Assembly (NCBI GenBank): GCA_902557585.1
Contig: CACEBA010000007.1
Coordinates: 1 to 31,474, forward strand
DNA: 31,474 nucleotides
From: an uncultured Pelagibacteraceae bacterium
GTDB lineage: Bacteria > Pseudomonadota > Alphaproteobacteria > Pelagibacterales > Pelagibacteraceae
Direction of reading: 5' to 3'
The stretch's first letter is position 1; each line of letters opens with the position of its first letter. The position numbers and the translations under genes are program-made. The notes below the pieces were generated by a model, which made no database searches, was not told where the DNA came from, and was given only the letters and a program-made list of their open reading frames with translations. Below, piece by piece: positions 9,420-18,533 of this stretch.

Positions 9420-10145
9420 CTATTTTTCCCAATCAAATCTCGGAAATGAATCAAAAACTTTAAAAATTCCATCAGACCATTGATTACACACTTTTGAATA
9501 AGTCTCATCAGTAACATTTAAACATTCAAGTGATGAAAGTTTATCAGCATCTTTTTTTAAAACAGCAAAATCGATTGGTGGTCCAACTGTAAGATCACTT
9601 TTTAAAGTGGAATCCATCGAAATGAGAGCGCATCTTGATGCATCCCCAATTGATACATCTGGTTTAATAACTCTATCGAGAATTGGTTTCCCGTATTTTA
9701 CCTCTCCGATTACAAGGTACGGTTTGCTGTCAGCTGGTCTGATATAATTTCCTTGAGGATAAACCAAATATAACTCGTGCTGTTGACCCTTAATTTGTCC
9801 ACCGACTATAAAAGTAGAACCGAGCAAAACATTATCAGTATTAATACCTTGAGGTGCTGAGTGTTCAATATTTAGTGATCCAATGTAAGAAGCAATCTGG
9901 TCAAAATCTTTACAAGTATTTAAGTTCATAATCCCAGAGGTACTTTTTAAATCTTTTTCAATAGACTTGTATACAGCTTGAGATGTTCCTAGATTTCCAG
10001 AAGTTACAATCACAATGGTTCTATCACCAACATCGTGGGTCATCATTTTTGAATAGATATTTACGTTATCTAATCCTGCATTAGTCCTTGAATCCGAAGC
10101 AAAAACAAGACCCTCGTTAGTTTTTATTCCTATACAGTAAGTCAT
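9420..10145 (-). CDS. Anbu, proteasome-like peptidase (ancestral beta subunit)
   Basis: A 241-residue Ntn-hydrolase of the Anbu family, bacterial relatives of the proteasome beta subunit. The start MTYCIGIKTNEGLVFASDSR is characteristic. Removal of Met exposes Thr1 as nucleophile; counted from Thr1, Asp17 lies in ASDSRTNAG and Lys32 sits near the position of the proteasomal catalytic Lys33. IVTSGNLGTSQAV matches the family glycine-rich segment. There is no propeptide, as usual for Anbu. The divergent neighbour is a circularly permuted ATP-grasp protein, the typical genomic partner, which supports the call. The other usual partners (alpha-E domain protein and transglutaminase-like protein) are not within this window. 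Confidence 0.9.
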   Translation of the reverse strand: MTYCIGIKTNEGLVFASDSRTNAGLDNVNIYSKMMTHDVGDRTIVIVTSGNLGTSQAVYKSIEKDLKSTSGIMNLNTCKDFDQIASYIGSLNIEHSAPQGINTDNVLLGSTFIVGGQIKGQQHELYLVYPQGNYIRPADSKPYLVIGEVKYGKPILDRVIKPDVSIGDASRCALISMDSTLKSDLTVGPPIDFAVLKKDADKLSSLECLNVTDETYSKVCNQWSDGIFKVFDSFPRFDWEK

Positions 10146-10158
10146 TTAATCAAATAGT

Positions 10159-10168
10159 TAGTTAACTA
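10159..10168. promoter_or_regulatory. Palindrome in the Anbu / ATP-grasp divergent intergenic region
   Basis: The 112 bp between the two divergent starts (10146-10257) must hold both promoters. It contains the perfect 10 bp palindrome TAGTTAACTA, 14 bp upstream of the Anbu ATG. I could not identify convincing -35/-10 pairs for either gene. A short A/T-rich palindrome can occur by chance in DNA of this composition, so an operator role is only a possibility. Confidence 0.25.
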
Positions 10169-10257
10169 TAGCATTTTTTCATAATCAATTAAAAGCATAA
10201 CAGCTATATCCAATATGCATTTGCTTATTTTCTTCAAGTATTAAACACTAATTAATT

Positions 10258-11703
10258 ATGGTCTCAAAGCTTTGGAAAAATTATGATTCAAAATATGCTT
10301 ATGACGGTTATTTTACTAAAGATAATAAACTTAGAAAGCACGCTACAATAATTTCATCAATATTAGAGAGATACGGTAAAAAAAAACTTCAAGAAATTGA
10401 AAAAAATTGTCAAAGCACAATTAGTGCTAGAGGTATAAACTTTAGAGTATATGCCGCCAATAATAGGGCTGAAGAAAAAAAATGGCCTCTTGATATAATT
10501 CCAAGAATAATACCAAAAACGCAATGGAATAAAGTCTCAAAAGGTTTAAAACAGCGTGTAAAAGCTCTTAATTTGTTTATTGACGATGTTTATAATCAAA
10601 AAAAAATATTTAAAGACAAGGTAGTACCTAAAGAAATTATTTTTAAATCACCTTACTATGTAAAGGAATGTGAAGGTTTTTCTCCAAAACATAAAGCTTG
10701 GTCAAATATTTCTGGTGTTGATTTAATAAGAAATACAAATGGTGATTACTTAGTTTTAGAAGACAATCTCAGAGTACCCTCAGGTGTATCTTACATGCTT
10801 GAAAACAGGATGGTAATGAGAGATGTGTTTCCTGAATTGTTTACACGATACAAAGTTGCATCAATTCATCAATATACAAATAAATTATATAATTGCATGG
10901 TTGAGTGTATTCCAAAAAAAACTGCAAACCCTCACATGGTAGTTTTAACCCCGGGTATATACAATTCAGCGTATTTCGAGCACTCTTTCTTGGCTGATCA
11001 GATGGGTATTGCTTTAGTAGAAGGAAAAGATTTATTTGTTGAAGACGATACAGTTTACATGAAAACTGTAAAAGGTCCTTTAAAGGTTGACTGTATATAC
11101 CGTCGTCTTGATGATAATTTTTTAGATCCAAAAGTATTTTTCAAAGACTCACTAATAGGAGTGCCAGGATTATTTAAGAGCTGGCGTAAAGGAAATGTTG
11201 GAATAATTAATGCTATAGGCACAGGCGTAGCTGATGACAAAGTAGTTTACTCTTATGTTAATAAAATGATTGTTTATTATCTTGGAGAACAGCCAATTTT
11301 AAATCAGGTAGAAACTTACTTATGTCACAATAAAAATGAAAGAAACTATGTAATTGAAAATATCTCTAAGTTAGTTGTTAAACCTGCTAATGCCTCTGGT
11401 GGCTATGGAATAATGATAGGGCCTAAAGCAGATAAAAAAGAAAGAAATGAAGTAATTGCCAAAATTAAAAAAAATCCTAGAGAGTATATTGCTCAACCAC
11501 TTGAAACTCTCTCAACAGCACCAACAATTACTGAAAATGATATTGAACCTAGACATCTAGATTTAAGACCGTTTGTTCTAAGTGGAAAAACTACTTATGT
11601 GAGCACAGGAGGATTAACAAGAGTCGCACTTAGAAAAGGAAGCACGATTGTTAATAGCTCTCAAGGTGGAGGTTCTAAAGACACTTTAATTGTAGACGTA
11701 TAA
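10258..11703 (+). CDS. Circularly permuted ATP-grasp type 2 protein (DUF404/DUF407), Anbu partner
   Basis: A 481-residue protein. The early segments YDGYFTKDNKLRKHA and ARGINFRVYAANN, then the LEDNLRVPSGVSYMLENR block with the following PELF, are hallmarks of the circularly permuted ATP-grasp type 2 family. Near the C-terminus, VVKPANASGGYGIMIGP is the nucleotide-binding glycine-rich loop, and HLDLRPFVLSG carries the Asp/Arg residues expected around Mg-ATP. Such proteins are predicted to form an amide or peptide bond using ATP and are usually encoded with Anbu, an alpha-E protein and a transglutaminase-like protein. The gene is complete and starts at ATG 10258. The product or peptide it makes is unknown. 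It ends 3 bp from the 3' end of convergent carB. Confidence 0.88.
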   Translation: MVSKLWKNYDSKYAYDGYFTKDNKLRKHATIISSILERYGKKKLQEIEKNCQSTISARGINFRVYAANNRAEEKKWPLDIIPRIIPKTQWNKVSKGLKQRVKALNLFIDDVYNQKKIFKDKVVPKEIIFKSPYYVKECEGFSPKHKAWSNISGVDLIRNTNGDYLVLEDNLRVPSGVSYMLENRMVMRDVFPELFTRYKVASIHQYTNKLYNCMVECIPKKTANPHMVVLTPGIYNSAYFEHSFLADQMGIALVEGKDLFVEDDTVYMKTVKGPLKVDCIYRRLDDNFLDPKVFFKDSLIGVPGLFKSWRKGNVGIINAIGTGVADDKVVYSYVNKMIVYYLGEQPILNQVETYLCHNKNERNYVIENISKLVVKPANASGGYGIMIGPKADKKERNEVIAKIKKNPREYIAQPLETLSTAPTITENDIEPRHLDLRPFVLSGKTTYVSTGGLTRVALRKGSTIVNSSQGGGSKDTLIVDV

Positions 11704-11706
11704 AAT

Positions 11707-14700
11707 TTATATGTCCTGTAAAGAAGTAACCTCTAATTTTTTTGTTTTAAGTGATTTGATTGCCTCTAAACATGCCAGCGCTGTTGACATATTAGTACAA
11801 TAAGGAACTTTGTTTTTAAGCGTTCCTCTTCGAAGGGCTATTGCATCATTTAATCTGTGCTCACTATTTCCACCACCAGTATTAATAACAAGTGCTATTT
11901 TTTTAGAGTCTAATATATCTACTATATGAGGCGAGCCACTACTAACTTTATTTATAATTCTACATTTCATCCGATGCTTTCTAATGTATTCCGCCGTTCC
12001 ACGTGTTGCACAAAGTGTAAAATTTAATTTACTCAATTCTCTTGCTAAACCTATTCCTTCATCTTTATGACTATCTTTTAAGGAAATAAATGCCAATCCA
12101 TCTTTGGGTAAAGAATTAGAAGATGCTATTTGGCTTTTTGCAAAAGCCATTCCAAAGTTTTTATCAAATCCCATTACTTCACCTGTTGATTTCATTTCTG
12201 GACCAAGAAGAAGATCACTATTTGGAAATTTATTAAAAGGAAACACAGCTTCTTTAACAGCATACATTCCTTTAGATTTATCTTTTAAATTAAATTTTGA
12301 TAATTTTTCACCCGCCATTACACGAGATGCAATTTTTGCAAGTGGCAATCCTTTTGCTTTTGAAACAAATGGTACAGTTCGACTTGCTCGAGGATTAACT
12401 TCAATGACATAAATTTCATCTTTTTTAATTGCAAATTGAATATTCATGAAACCTTTTACTTTTAGAGCTAAAGCCAATTTTTTGGTTTGATTTTCAATTT
12501 CTTTAATCAAGAATGGTTTAATAGACACAGGAGGAATACTACATGCGGAGTCTCCAGAGTGAATGCCGGCTTCCTCTATGTGTTGCATAATTCCTGCAAC
12601 ATGAACTTGTTTTCCATCTGAGATAGCATCAACATCAACTTCCATTGCATGATCAATAAATTTATCAATTAAAATTGGATTTTCCTCAGCAGCCTTAAAA
12701 GCCTCTTCAACAAAATTTTTAAGTTGGCTTTTTTCATGAACAATTTCCATTGCTCTTCCACCTAACACATAAGAGGGTCTTACCATTAAAGGCAAACCAA
12801 TTTTCTCAGAAATTTGTATTGCTTGTTTAAATGTTTTTGCAATCCCACTTTCAGCTTGTTTTAATTTAAGTTTATTTATCAAATTTCTAAATCGATCTCT
12901 GTCCTCAGCTAAATCTATAGAAGTGTACTGTGTTCCTAGAATTGGAAGTTTGTGATCGTGTAAAAATTTTGCAAGTTTAATTGGTGTTTGCCCACCAAAC
13001 TGAGCGATAATTCCTACAAGATTACCTTTTTCTTGTTCTTTTTTAATTATGTTAAAGACGTATTCTTCCTTTAAGGGTTCAAAATAAAGGCGGTTACTCG
13101 TGTCGTAATCAGTTGAGACAGTTTCAGGATTACAATTAACCATGATTGTTTCAAAACCAGCATCTTTCAAAGAAAAACTTGCCTGACAGCAACAATAGTC
13201 AAATTCTATACCTTGTCCTATTCTGTTAGGACCGCCTCCTAAAATTATAATTTTTTTCTTTGAAGATGGATCTGCTTCACACTCTGAATTGATTGAGAAA
13301 TTTCGTTGATATGTTGAATACATGTAAGGCGTAAAAGATTTAAATTCAGCAGCACAAGTATCAACTTTTTTAAAAACTGGTAAAATTTTAAGTGCTGTTC
13401 TTTTTCTTCTAACAATATCTTCTGAGGTTTTAGTTAATTCAGAAAGTTTTTTATCAGAAAAGCCAATTGATTTTATTCTATTAAATTCACCAAAATTCTT
13501 TGGCAAGCCTCTCTTTTTGATCACAGTCTCAGTATCTACAATTTCTTTAATTTGCTCTAAAAACCACGGATCAATTTTTGATAATGTAAATATTCTTTTT
13601 AAATTAATTTTTTTTCGTATCGCTTCTGCAACAATAAGAAGTTTATTTGGGATATTTTCGTTAAGTTTTTTTTCAATTTGCTTTTTATTTAGATCTACCA
13701 CTCTATCTAACCCTGAAAAACCAGTTTCAAGAGAAACCAATGCTTTTTGAAGTGATTCTTTAAAATTTCTACCAATTGCCATTGCTTCACCAACAGATTT
13801 CATTGAAGTGCCTAGGTTTGCTGGTGAGGTTGAAAATTTTTCAAAAGTAAATCTTGGAATTTTTGTTACCACATAATCAATACTAGGCTCAAAGGATGCA
13901 GGGGTAACCTTAGTAATTTCATTTTTTAATTCATCCAAAGTGTAACCAACAGCAAGTTTTGCTGCAACTTTTGCAATTGGAAAACCAGTTGCTTTTGATG
14001 CAAGTGCTGAAGATCTTGAAACTCTCGGGTTCATTTCAATCACAACCATTCGTCCATTTTTTGGATTGATTGCAAATTGAACATTTGATCCACCAGTTTC
14101 CACTCCAATTTTTCTTAAACATGCAATAGAGGCATTTCTCATAATTTGATACTCTTTGTCAGTCAGTGTTAGTGCAGGGGCCACAGTAACCGAGTCTCCT
14201 GTATGAATTCCCATAGGATCAACGTTTTCAATAGAACAGATAATGATACAGTTATCTTTCTTATCTCTTACAACCTCCATCTCAAATTCTTTCCAGCCTT
14301 CTAAACATTCTTCTACCAAAACTTGACTAACTGGAGATTCATGAAGCCCACTTTTAATTATTTTTAAGTAATCTTTCTTATTTTTAGCAATACCACCACC
14401 GAGACCTCCAAGCGTAAATGCAGGTCTTATAATTGCTGGAAGACCAATTTTTTTTAAAACTTTTGATGCTTGATTAATATTATTGACAATCTCAGATTTA
14501 GGTAAATCTAAACCAATATCGATCATATTTTTTCTAAATTTCTTTCTGTCCTCTGCATTAGCTATTGCTTTGGAATTTGCGCCTATGAGTTCAATTTTGT
14601 ATTTTTTTAAAACTCCTTTTTTCTCTGCTTCCATTGCAAGATTTAGTGCTGTTTGACCTCCCATTGTTGGAAGAATTGCATCAGGCTTTTCTTTGATAAG

Positions 14701-14931
14701 TATTTTTTCTAAAACTTCTAATGTTATGGGCTCTATATAAGTTTTGTCTGCAACATCTGGATCCGTCATAATGGTTGCTGGATTTGAATTAATTAAAACA
14801 ACCTTATAACCTTCATCTTTTAATGCCTTACAAGCTTGTGTACCAGAGTAATCAAACTCACACGCTTGACCAATAATAATCGGTCCAGCTCCTACAACTA
14901 ATATTTTTTTAATATCTTTTCTTTTTGGCAT
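11707..14931 (-). CDS. carB: Carbamoyl phosphate synthase large subunit
   Basis: A 1074-residue protein, the normal length. It contains two homologous ATP-grasp halves. The first starts with [20 protein letters not shown] and has the carboxyphosphate loop around [13 protein letters not shown]; the second starts with [20 protein letters not shown] and has [13 protein letters not shown]. The C-terminal segment beginning near [13 protein letters not shown] is the MGS-like allosteric domain. The enzyme makes carbamoyl phosphate from bicarbonate, ATP and ammonia supplied by CarA, for pyrimidine and arginine synthesis. The ATG lies inside the end of carA (23 bp overlap), so the subunits are co-translated from one message. 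Confidence 0.98.
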   Translation of the reverse strand: MPKRKDIKKILVVGAGPIIIGQACEFDYSGTQACKALKDEGYKVVLINSNPATIMTDPDVADKTYIEPITLEVLEKILIKEKPDAILPTMGGQTALNLAMEAEKKGVLKKYKIELIGANSKAIANAEDRKKFRKNMIDIGLDLPKSEIVNNINQASKVLKKIGLPAIIRPAFTLGGLGGGIAKNKKDYLKIIKSGLHESPVSQVLVEECLEGWKEFEMEVVRDKKDNCIIICSIENVDPMGIHTGDSVTVAPALTLTDKEYQIMRNASIACLRKIGVETGGSNVQFAINPKNGRMVVIEMNPRVSRSSALASKATGFPIAKVAAKLAVGYTLDELKNEITKVTPASFEPSIDYVVTKIPRFTFEKFSTSPANLGTSMKSVGEAMAIGRNFKESLQKALVSLETGFSGLDRVVDLNKKQIEKKLNENIPNKLLIVAEAIRKKINLKRIFTLSKIDPWFLEQIKEIVDTETVIKKRGLPKNFGEFNRIKSIGFSDKKLSELTKTSEDIVRRKRTALKILPVFKKVDTCAAEFKSFTPYMYSTYQRNFSINSECEADPSSKKKIIILGGGPNRIGQGIEFDYCCCQASFSLKDAGFETIMVNCNPETVSTDYDTSNRLYFEPLKEEYVFNIIKKEQEKGNLVGIIAQFGGQTPIKLAKFLHDHKLPILGTQYTSIDLAEDRDRFRNLINKLKLKQAESGIAKTFKQAIQISEKIGLPLMVRPSYVLGGRAMEIVHEKSQLKNFVEEAFKAAEENPILIDKFIDHAMEVDVDAISDGKQVHVAGIMQHIEEAGIHSGDSACSIPPVSIKPFLIKEIENQTKKLALALKVKGFMNIQFAIKKDEIYVIEVNPRASRTVPFVSKAKGLPLAKIASRVMAGEKLSKFNLKDKSKGMYAVKEAVFPFNKFPNSDLLLGPEMKSTGEVMGFDKNFGMAFAKSQIASSNSLPKDGLAFISLKDSHKDEGIGLARELSKLNFTLCATRGTAEYIRKHRMKCRIINKVSSGSPHIVDILDSKKIALVINTGGGNSEHRLNDAIALRRGTLKNKVPYCTNMSTALACLEAIKSLKTKKLEVTSLQDI

Positions 14932-16102
14932 TTTTTTTCATGTTGTTAATAAATTCTTGAAAGAGATAAACACTATCTTGTGGTCCAGGGTTTGACTCTG
15001 GATGATATTGTACTGAAAATATTGGTTTATTTTTAAGTCTTATTCCTTCGATAGTATTATCAAATAGAGACTTGTGAGTGACTTGAATTTTTTTAGGTAA
15101 AGTTTCTTCAACTACTTCAAAACCATGATTTTGACTAGTGATTTCAACTTTATCATGTAACAAATTTTTAACAGGATGATTAGCTCCTCGATGACCCAAC
15201 TTCATTTTTTTTGTTTTTCCACCCAAAGCCAAAGCTAAAATTTGATGACCTAAACAAATCCCAAATATAGGTAAATTTTTTTTTATTAATATATTAAGTA
15301 TCTCTATTGCATATTTTCCTGTTGCTGCTGGATCACCAGGGCCGTTAGATAAAAATATTCCATTTGGTTTAAGAGCTAATATTTTCTCTGCAGAAGTTTT
15401 GCAAGAAACAACTGTTACTTTACACTTGAAGTCTGAAAAATATCTTAAAATGTTTTTTTTTATTCCATAATCAATTGCAACTACATGAAAAAGGTTTTTT
15501 GTATTTTTTTTATACCCTATACTTTTTTTCCAAGTTTGAAGTCCTTTCCATATGTAGTTCTTTGAGGTTGTAACAGTTTCTGCAAGATCAAGATTTTTTA
15601 AACCACTCCATTTTATTGTTGAATTTGTTAATTTACTTACATTAAATTTTCCGTTTTTTGAGTAAGCAATTGTTCCCTTAGGTGCCCCCTTATCTCTTAT
15701 AAAGTTTGTTAAATTTCTAGTATCTAGCCCTGTAATTCCTACAATTTTATTTTTTTTGAGCCAGGCATCTAAATTAAGAAATGCTCTATAATTTGAAGGA
15801 GAGGTTATTTCTGAATTAAAAATTACACCCCTTGTCCAAATTTTATCAGACTCAACATCTTCTTTATTGGTTCCAACATTTCCAATATGTGGAAACGTAA
15901 AATTTATAATCTGACCTGCATAAGAAGGATCTGAAATTATTTCTTGGTAACCTGTTAAAGAGGTATTAAAGCAAACTTCGCCAGTAGCCTCCCCTTGATA
16001 GCCAATTCCAATCCCTTTAAAAACTTTCTTGTTTTCAAGAACTAAAATGCCTGTATTTAACTGTGAATTTTTTGAGTTTGTTTTTTTTTGTTTTTTGATC
16101 AA
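14909..16102 (-). CDS. carA: Carbamoyl phosphate synthase small (glutaminase) subunit
   Basis: A 397-residue glutamine amidotransferase that releases ammonia for CarB. The N-terminal CarA domain has [21 protein letters not shown]. The class I GATase domain has the nucleophile C283 in [15 protein letters not shown], and H367 and E369 in [11 protein letters not shown]. The start codon is TTG at 16102: an in-frame TAA directly precedes it and no ATG or GTG occurs in frame before the conserved domain. E. coli carA is also known to start at UUG. A four-codon minicistron ends over this TTG. No clear Shine-Dalgarno sequence precedes the start. Confidence 0.97.
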   Translation of the reverse strand: MIKKQKKTNSKNSQLNTGILVLENKKVFKGIGIGYQGEATGEVCFNTSLTGYQEIISDPSYAGQIINFTFPHIGNVGTNKEDVESDKIWTRGVIFNSEITSPSNYRAFLNLDAWLKKNKIVGITGLDTRNLTNFIRDKGAPKGTIAYSKNGKFNVSKLTNSTIKWSGLKNLDLAETVTTSKNYIWKGLQTWKKSIGYKKNTKNLFHVVAIDYGIKKNILRYFSDFKCKVTVVSCKTSAEKILALKPNGIFLSNGPGDPAATGKYAIEILNILIKKNLPIFGICLGHQILALALGGKTKKMKLGHRGANHPVKNLLHDKVEITSQNHGFEVVEETLPKKIQVTHKSLFDNTIEGIRLKNKPIFSVQYHPESNPGPQDSVYLFQEFINNMKKNAKKKRY

Positions 16103-16113
16103 TTACAACTCAT
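16099..16113 (-). other. Four-codon minicistron overlapping the carA start
   Basis: On the minus strand, ATG AGT TGT AAT TGA (M-S-C-N-stop) begins at 16113. Its TGA shares bases with the TTG start of carA (TTGA, analogous to the common ATGA overlap). A ribosome ending here would sit on the carA start, so re-initiation is possible. The ATG lies in the perfect 12 bp palindrome AACTCATGAGTT (16107-16118). There is no clear SD sequence. The arrangement is seen in sequence; any role is inference. Confidence 0.3.
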
Positions 16114-16161
16114 GAGTTAAAGGTTAATACAATAATTGCTTTATTATCGCAACAGAGATGT

Positions 16162-16167
16162 ATTATA
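16162..16167 (-). promoter_or_regulatory. Candidate -10 element for carAB
   Basis: On the minus strand TATAAT, a perfect sigma70 -10 hexamer, lies about 60 bp upstream of the carA TTG start. The region 17 bp further upstream is A-rich without a good -35 match. The gap 16103-16229 also has to contain the promoter of the divergent GatB/YqeY gene. Confidence 0.35.
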
Positions 16168-16188
16168 AAATTGTAAAAAAACAATTTT
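16167..16188. repeat. Inverted repeat between carA and the GatB/YqeY gene
   Basis: AAAATTGT - AAAAAA - ACAATTTT is a perfect 8 bp dyad with a 6 nt spacer. It touches the candidate carA -10 element. It could be an operator for either divergent unit, or simply a chance dyad in A/T-rich DNA. Confidence 0.3.
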
Positions 16189-16229
16189 TCTTTTGAAGAA
16201 TTATTTCTTTGCAGTAGATTAAAAAAATT

Positions 16230-16691
16230 ATGTCCTTAAAAGATTCTATCGAAAACGAATATAAAACTGCTCTTAAATTAAAAGATAAAAATAAAATATC
16301 AACCTATAGGTTAATATTGTCATCCATAAAGGATCTAGACATTCTTAACCGATCTGGACCTAATAAAAAAGATACAGATGACGAAGATATTAAGAAGCTT
16401 TTGAAAAAAATGGTTAAACAAAGAGCCGAATCAATTGATATCTATAAAAAAAATAACCGAGCAGATTTGTTGGAGGTTGAGCAAAATGAATATGAAATTT
16501 TGACTGGATTTCTTCCAAAGCAACTTGGAGAAGAGGAAACTAAAAAAATCTGTGCAGATTTAATTGCTAAATTGGGTGCTAATTCAATTAAAGATATGGG
16601 TAAAGTAATGGGTGAGTTAAAAAAAAACCATTCAGATGAAATTGATTTTGCTAAAGCAGGCCCAATGATCAAAGATTTATTAAATAAATAA
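16230..16691 (+). CDS. GatB/YqeY domain protein
   Basis: A 153-residue cytoplasmic protein of the GatB/YqeY family. SLKDSIENEYKTALKLKDK and STYRLILSSIKDLDI form the helical N-terminal part. EYEILTGFLPKQLGEEE and the C-terminal IKDMGKVMGELKK form the small domain shared with the tRNA-binding tail of GatB. The family is thought to act in tRNA-dependent amidotransfer or tRNA binding, but its role alone is not proven. The TAA overlaps the ATG of dnaG by one base (TAATG). The pairing with dnaG and rpoD is a known alphaproteobacterial arrangement. Confidence 0.93.
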   Translation: MSLKDSIENEYKTALKLKDKNKISTYRLILSSIKDLDILNRSGPNKKDTDDEDIKKLLKKMVKQRAESIDIYKKNNRADLLEVEQNEYEILTGFLPKQLGEEETKKICADLIAKLGANSIKDMGKVMGELKKNHSDEIDFAKAGPMIKDLLNK

Positions 16692-18466
16692 TGAAATATC
16701 CAAAAGAATACCTTGATGAAATTAAGACGAGGTTAAAGGTATCAACTGTTGTATCAAAAACCGTTTCCTTAAAAAAAAGAGGCAAAGAGTTCGTTGGTTT
16801 GTCTCCATTTAAAAACGAAAAAACACCATCATTTACAGTAAATGACGAAAAAGAATTTTATCATTGTTTTGCAACTTCAGAGCACGGAAATATTTTTGAT
16901 TTTGTGATGAAAATTCAAAATCTTAAATTTGGTGAGGCAGTAAAGCACTTAGCCCAATTAGCTGGAATGCAACCTTATTTGTTTTCAAAACAAGATGAAG
17001 AAAGAGAAAAAAAATGGAAAGAGTACCAATTAATCTTTAGTCAATATGTTGATTTTTATCACAACGAATTGTTAAAAAATGAAAGTTATTCTATTGCTAG
17101 AGATTATTTAAAAAATAGATCTTTAACAAAGGAAGAAGTCAAAAAATTTAAAATTGGTTATATAGAAAAAAATCCAAATTTCTTTGAAAAATTAAAAGAT
17201 AATTTTAGTGTGCAAACTTTAATTGAAACAGGTTTGTTTTACCTGGATGAAAAAAAGAAAATATATGTAGAAAGATTTAGGGGACGATTAATTTTTCCAA
17301 TTAATAACATTTCAGGCCAACCAATAGCTTTAGGTGGAAGAATAATCGAAAATCTTGATTATTTGGCCAAATATATAAATTCACCTGAAACAAATTTTTT
17401 TAAAAAAGGATCTAATTTATATAATTTAGATTTAGCTCGAAAACTTTCGAATAAAATAGATCATATCTATTTAGTTGAGGGATATATGGATGTTGTTGGT
17501 TTAAGTAAGAACGGTATTGAAAATGCAGTTGCAAATCTTGGAACTTCTTTGACAGAAAAACAAATTTTAACACTCAACCAGTTTTTTGATGATATTATTA
17601 TTTGTTTTGACGGTGATGAGAGCGGTTATAAAGCGGCTTTAAGAGCAGCAGAGAATTCTATTAAAGAATTGAAACCAGAAAAACAAATTTCATTTTTATT
17701 TTTACCAAACAAGGAAGATCCTGACAGTTTTGTAAATAAAAATGGTAAAGCAAATTTCATTGATTTTACTAAACAAAGTAAGCTATCTATTCATCAATTT
17801 ATTTTTAGTCATTATAAGAAACAAACAGAAAATAATCCTTCTTCTTTAGCAATATTTGAAAAAAAATTGAGAAGTATAGTTAATACAATTAAAGATGATT
17901 TTATAAAAAAATATGTCTTAGAATATTTTTTAGAAAAAATTGCTGAATTGACACCTCATTCTAATCAAAATAAGCAAAAGTTTTTTGTTAAAAGAGCTAA
18001 ATCACTAGATACAACAAAGAAGCACTATAATGAAAGCCAATCATTAACCGGTGTGGAGCTTAAAGAGTTTTCTTTATTATATTTGGTAATGAATAACTTG
18101 AAATTACTACAAGGAAATATTCATTTAATTGAAAATATTAAGCTTTTTACAGAAGTTAATAAAAAAATATTTTTATTAATAATTGAGAAGTTGAAATCTG
18201 GAGGACAAATTACAATTGATGATTTAGACTTAGATAATCAATTGCGAGAAAAAATAAATAAATTTGCACCAATTAAGCATATACTAAAAAATCAACCTGA
18301 TGACGATCAAAAAATTATTGAATTATTAGATGATATATCAAGAGATTTAATGAATTACGATCTAGAATTCAGGATACAAGAATTAGAATCGAAGTTCTCA
18401 ATTGATATGAGTGAGACCACGTTTAATGAGTTAAAAGAGCTTAAAAAAAAGCAGAATCTCAATTAA
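16691..18466 (+). CDS. dnaG: DNA primase (zinc-binding site degenerate)
   Basis: DnaG synthesises RNA primers at the replication fork with DnaB. The 591-residue product has the N-terminal CHC2-type region, the catalytic core with toprim motifs (EGYMDVVGLS with the catalytic Glu, CFDGDESGYKAA with the DxD-type acids) and a divergent helical C-terminal domain. The zinc-ribbon is abnormal. Where the family has C-P-F-H and later H-C-F-G-C, this protein has S38-P39-F40-K41 and H58-C59-F60-A61-T62, so only one of four metal ligands remains. Otherwise the fold-defining residues (NEKTPSFTV, HGNIFDF) are kept, so the domain is probably present without its zinc. It is coupled to the upstream GatB/YqeY gene and precedes rpoD. 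Confidence 0.96.
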   Translation: MKYPKEYLDEIKTRLKVSTVVSKTVSLKKRGKEFVGLSPFKNEKTPSFTVNDEKEFYHCFATSEHGNIFDFVMKIQNLKFGEAVKHLAQLAGMQPYLFSKQDEEREKKWKEYQLIFSQYVDFYHNELLKNESYSIARDYLKNRSLTKEEVKKFKIGYIEKNPNFFEKLKDNFSVQTLIETGLFYLDEKKKIYVERFRGRLIFPINNISGQPIALGGRIIENLDYLAKYINSPETNFFKKGSNLYNLDLARKLSNKIDHIYLVEGYMDVVGLSKNGIENAVANLGTSLTEKQILTLNQFFDDIIICFDGDESGYKAALRAAENSIKELKPEKQISFLFLPNKEDPDSFVNKNGKANFIDFTKQSKLSIHQFIFSHYKKQTENNPSSLAIFEKKLRSIVNTIKDDFIKKYVLEYFLEKIAELTPHSNQNKQKFFVKRAKSLDTTKKHYNESQSLTGVELKEFSLLYLVMNNLKLLQGNIHLIENIKLFTEVNKKIFLLIIEKLKSGGQITIDDLDLDNQLREKINKFAPIKHILKNQPDDDQKIIELLDDISRDLMNYDLEFRIQELESKFSIDMSETTFNELKELKKKQNLN

Positions 18467-18533
18467 TCTAACCAATTTATTGATGGATTTTTATATATTT
18501 GACATTATATAAGACTTCCAAACTTTAATTGCT

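Noticed and set aside
12104..12412. 102-codon plus-strand ORF within carB
   Set aside because: Antisense shadow of the conserved second half of carB; no start context or known domain.
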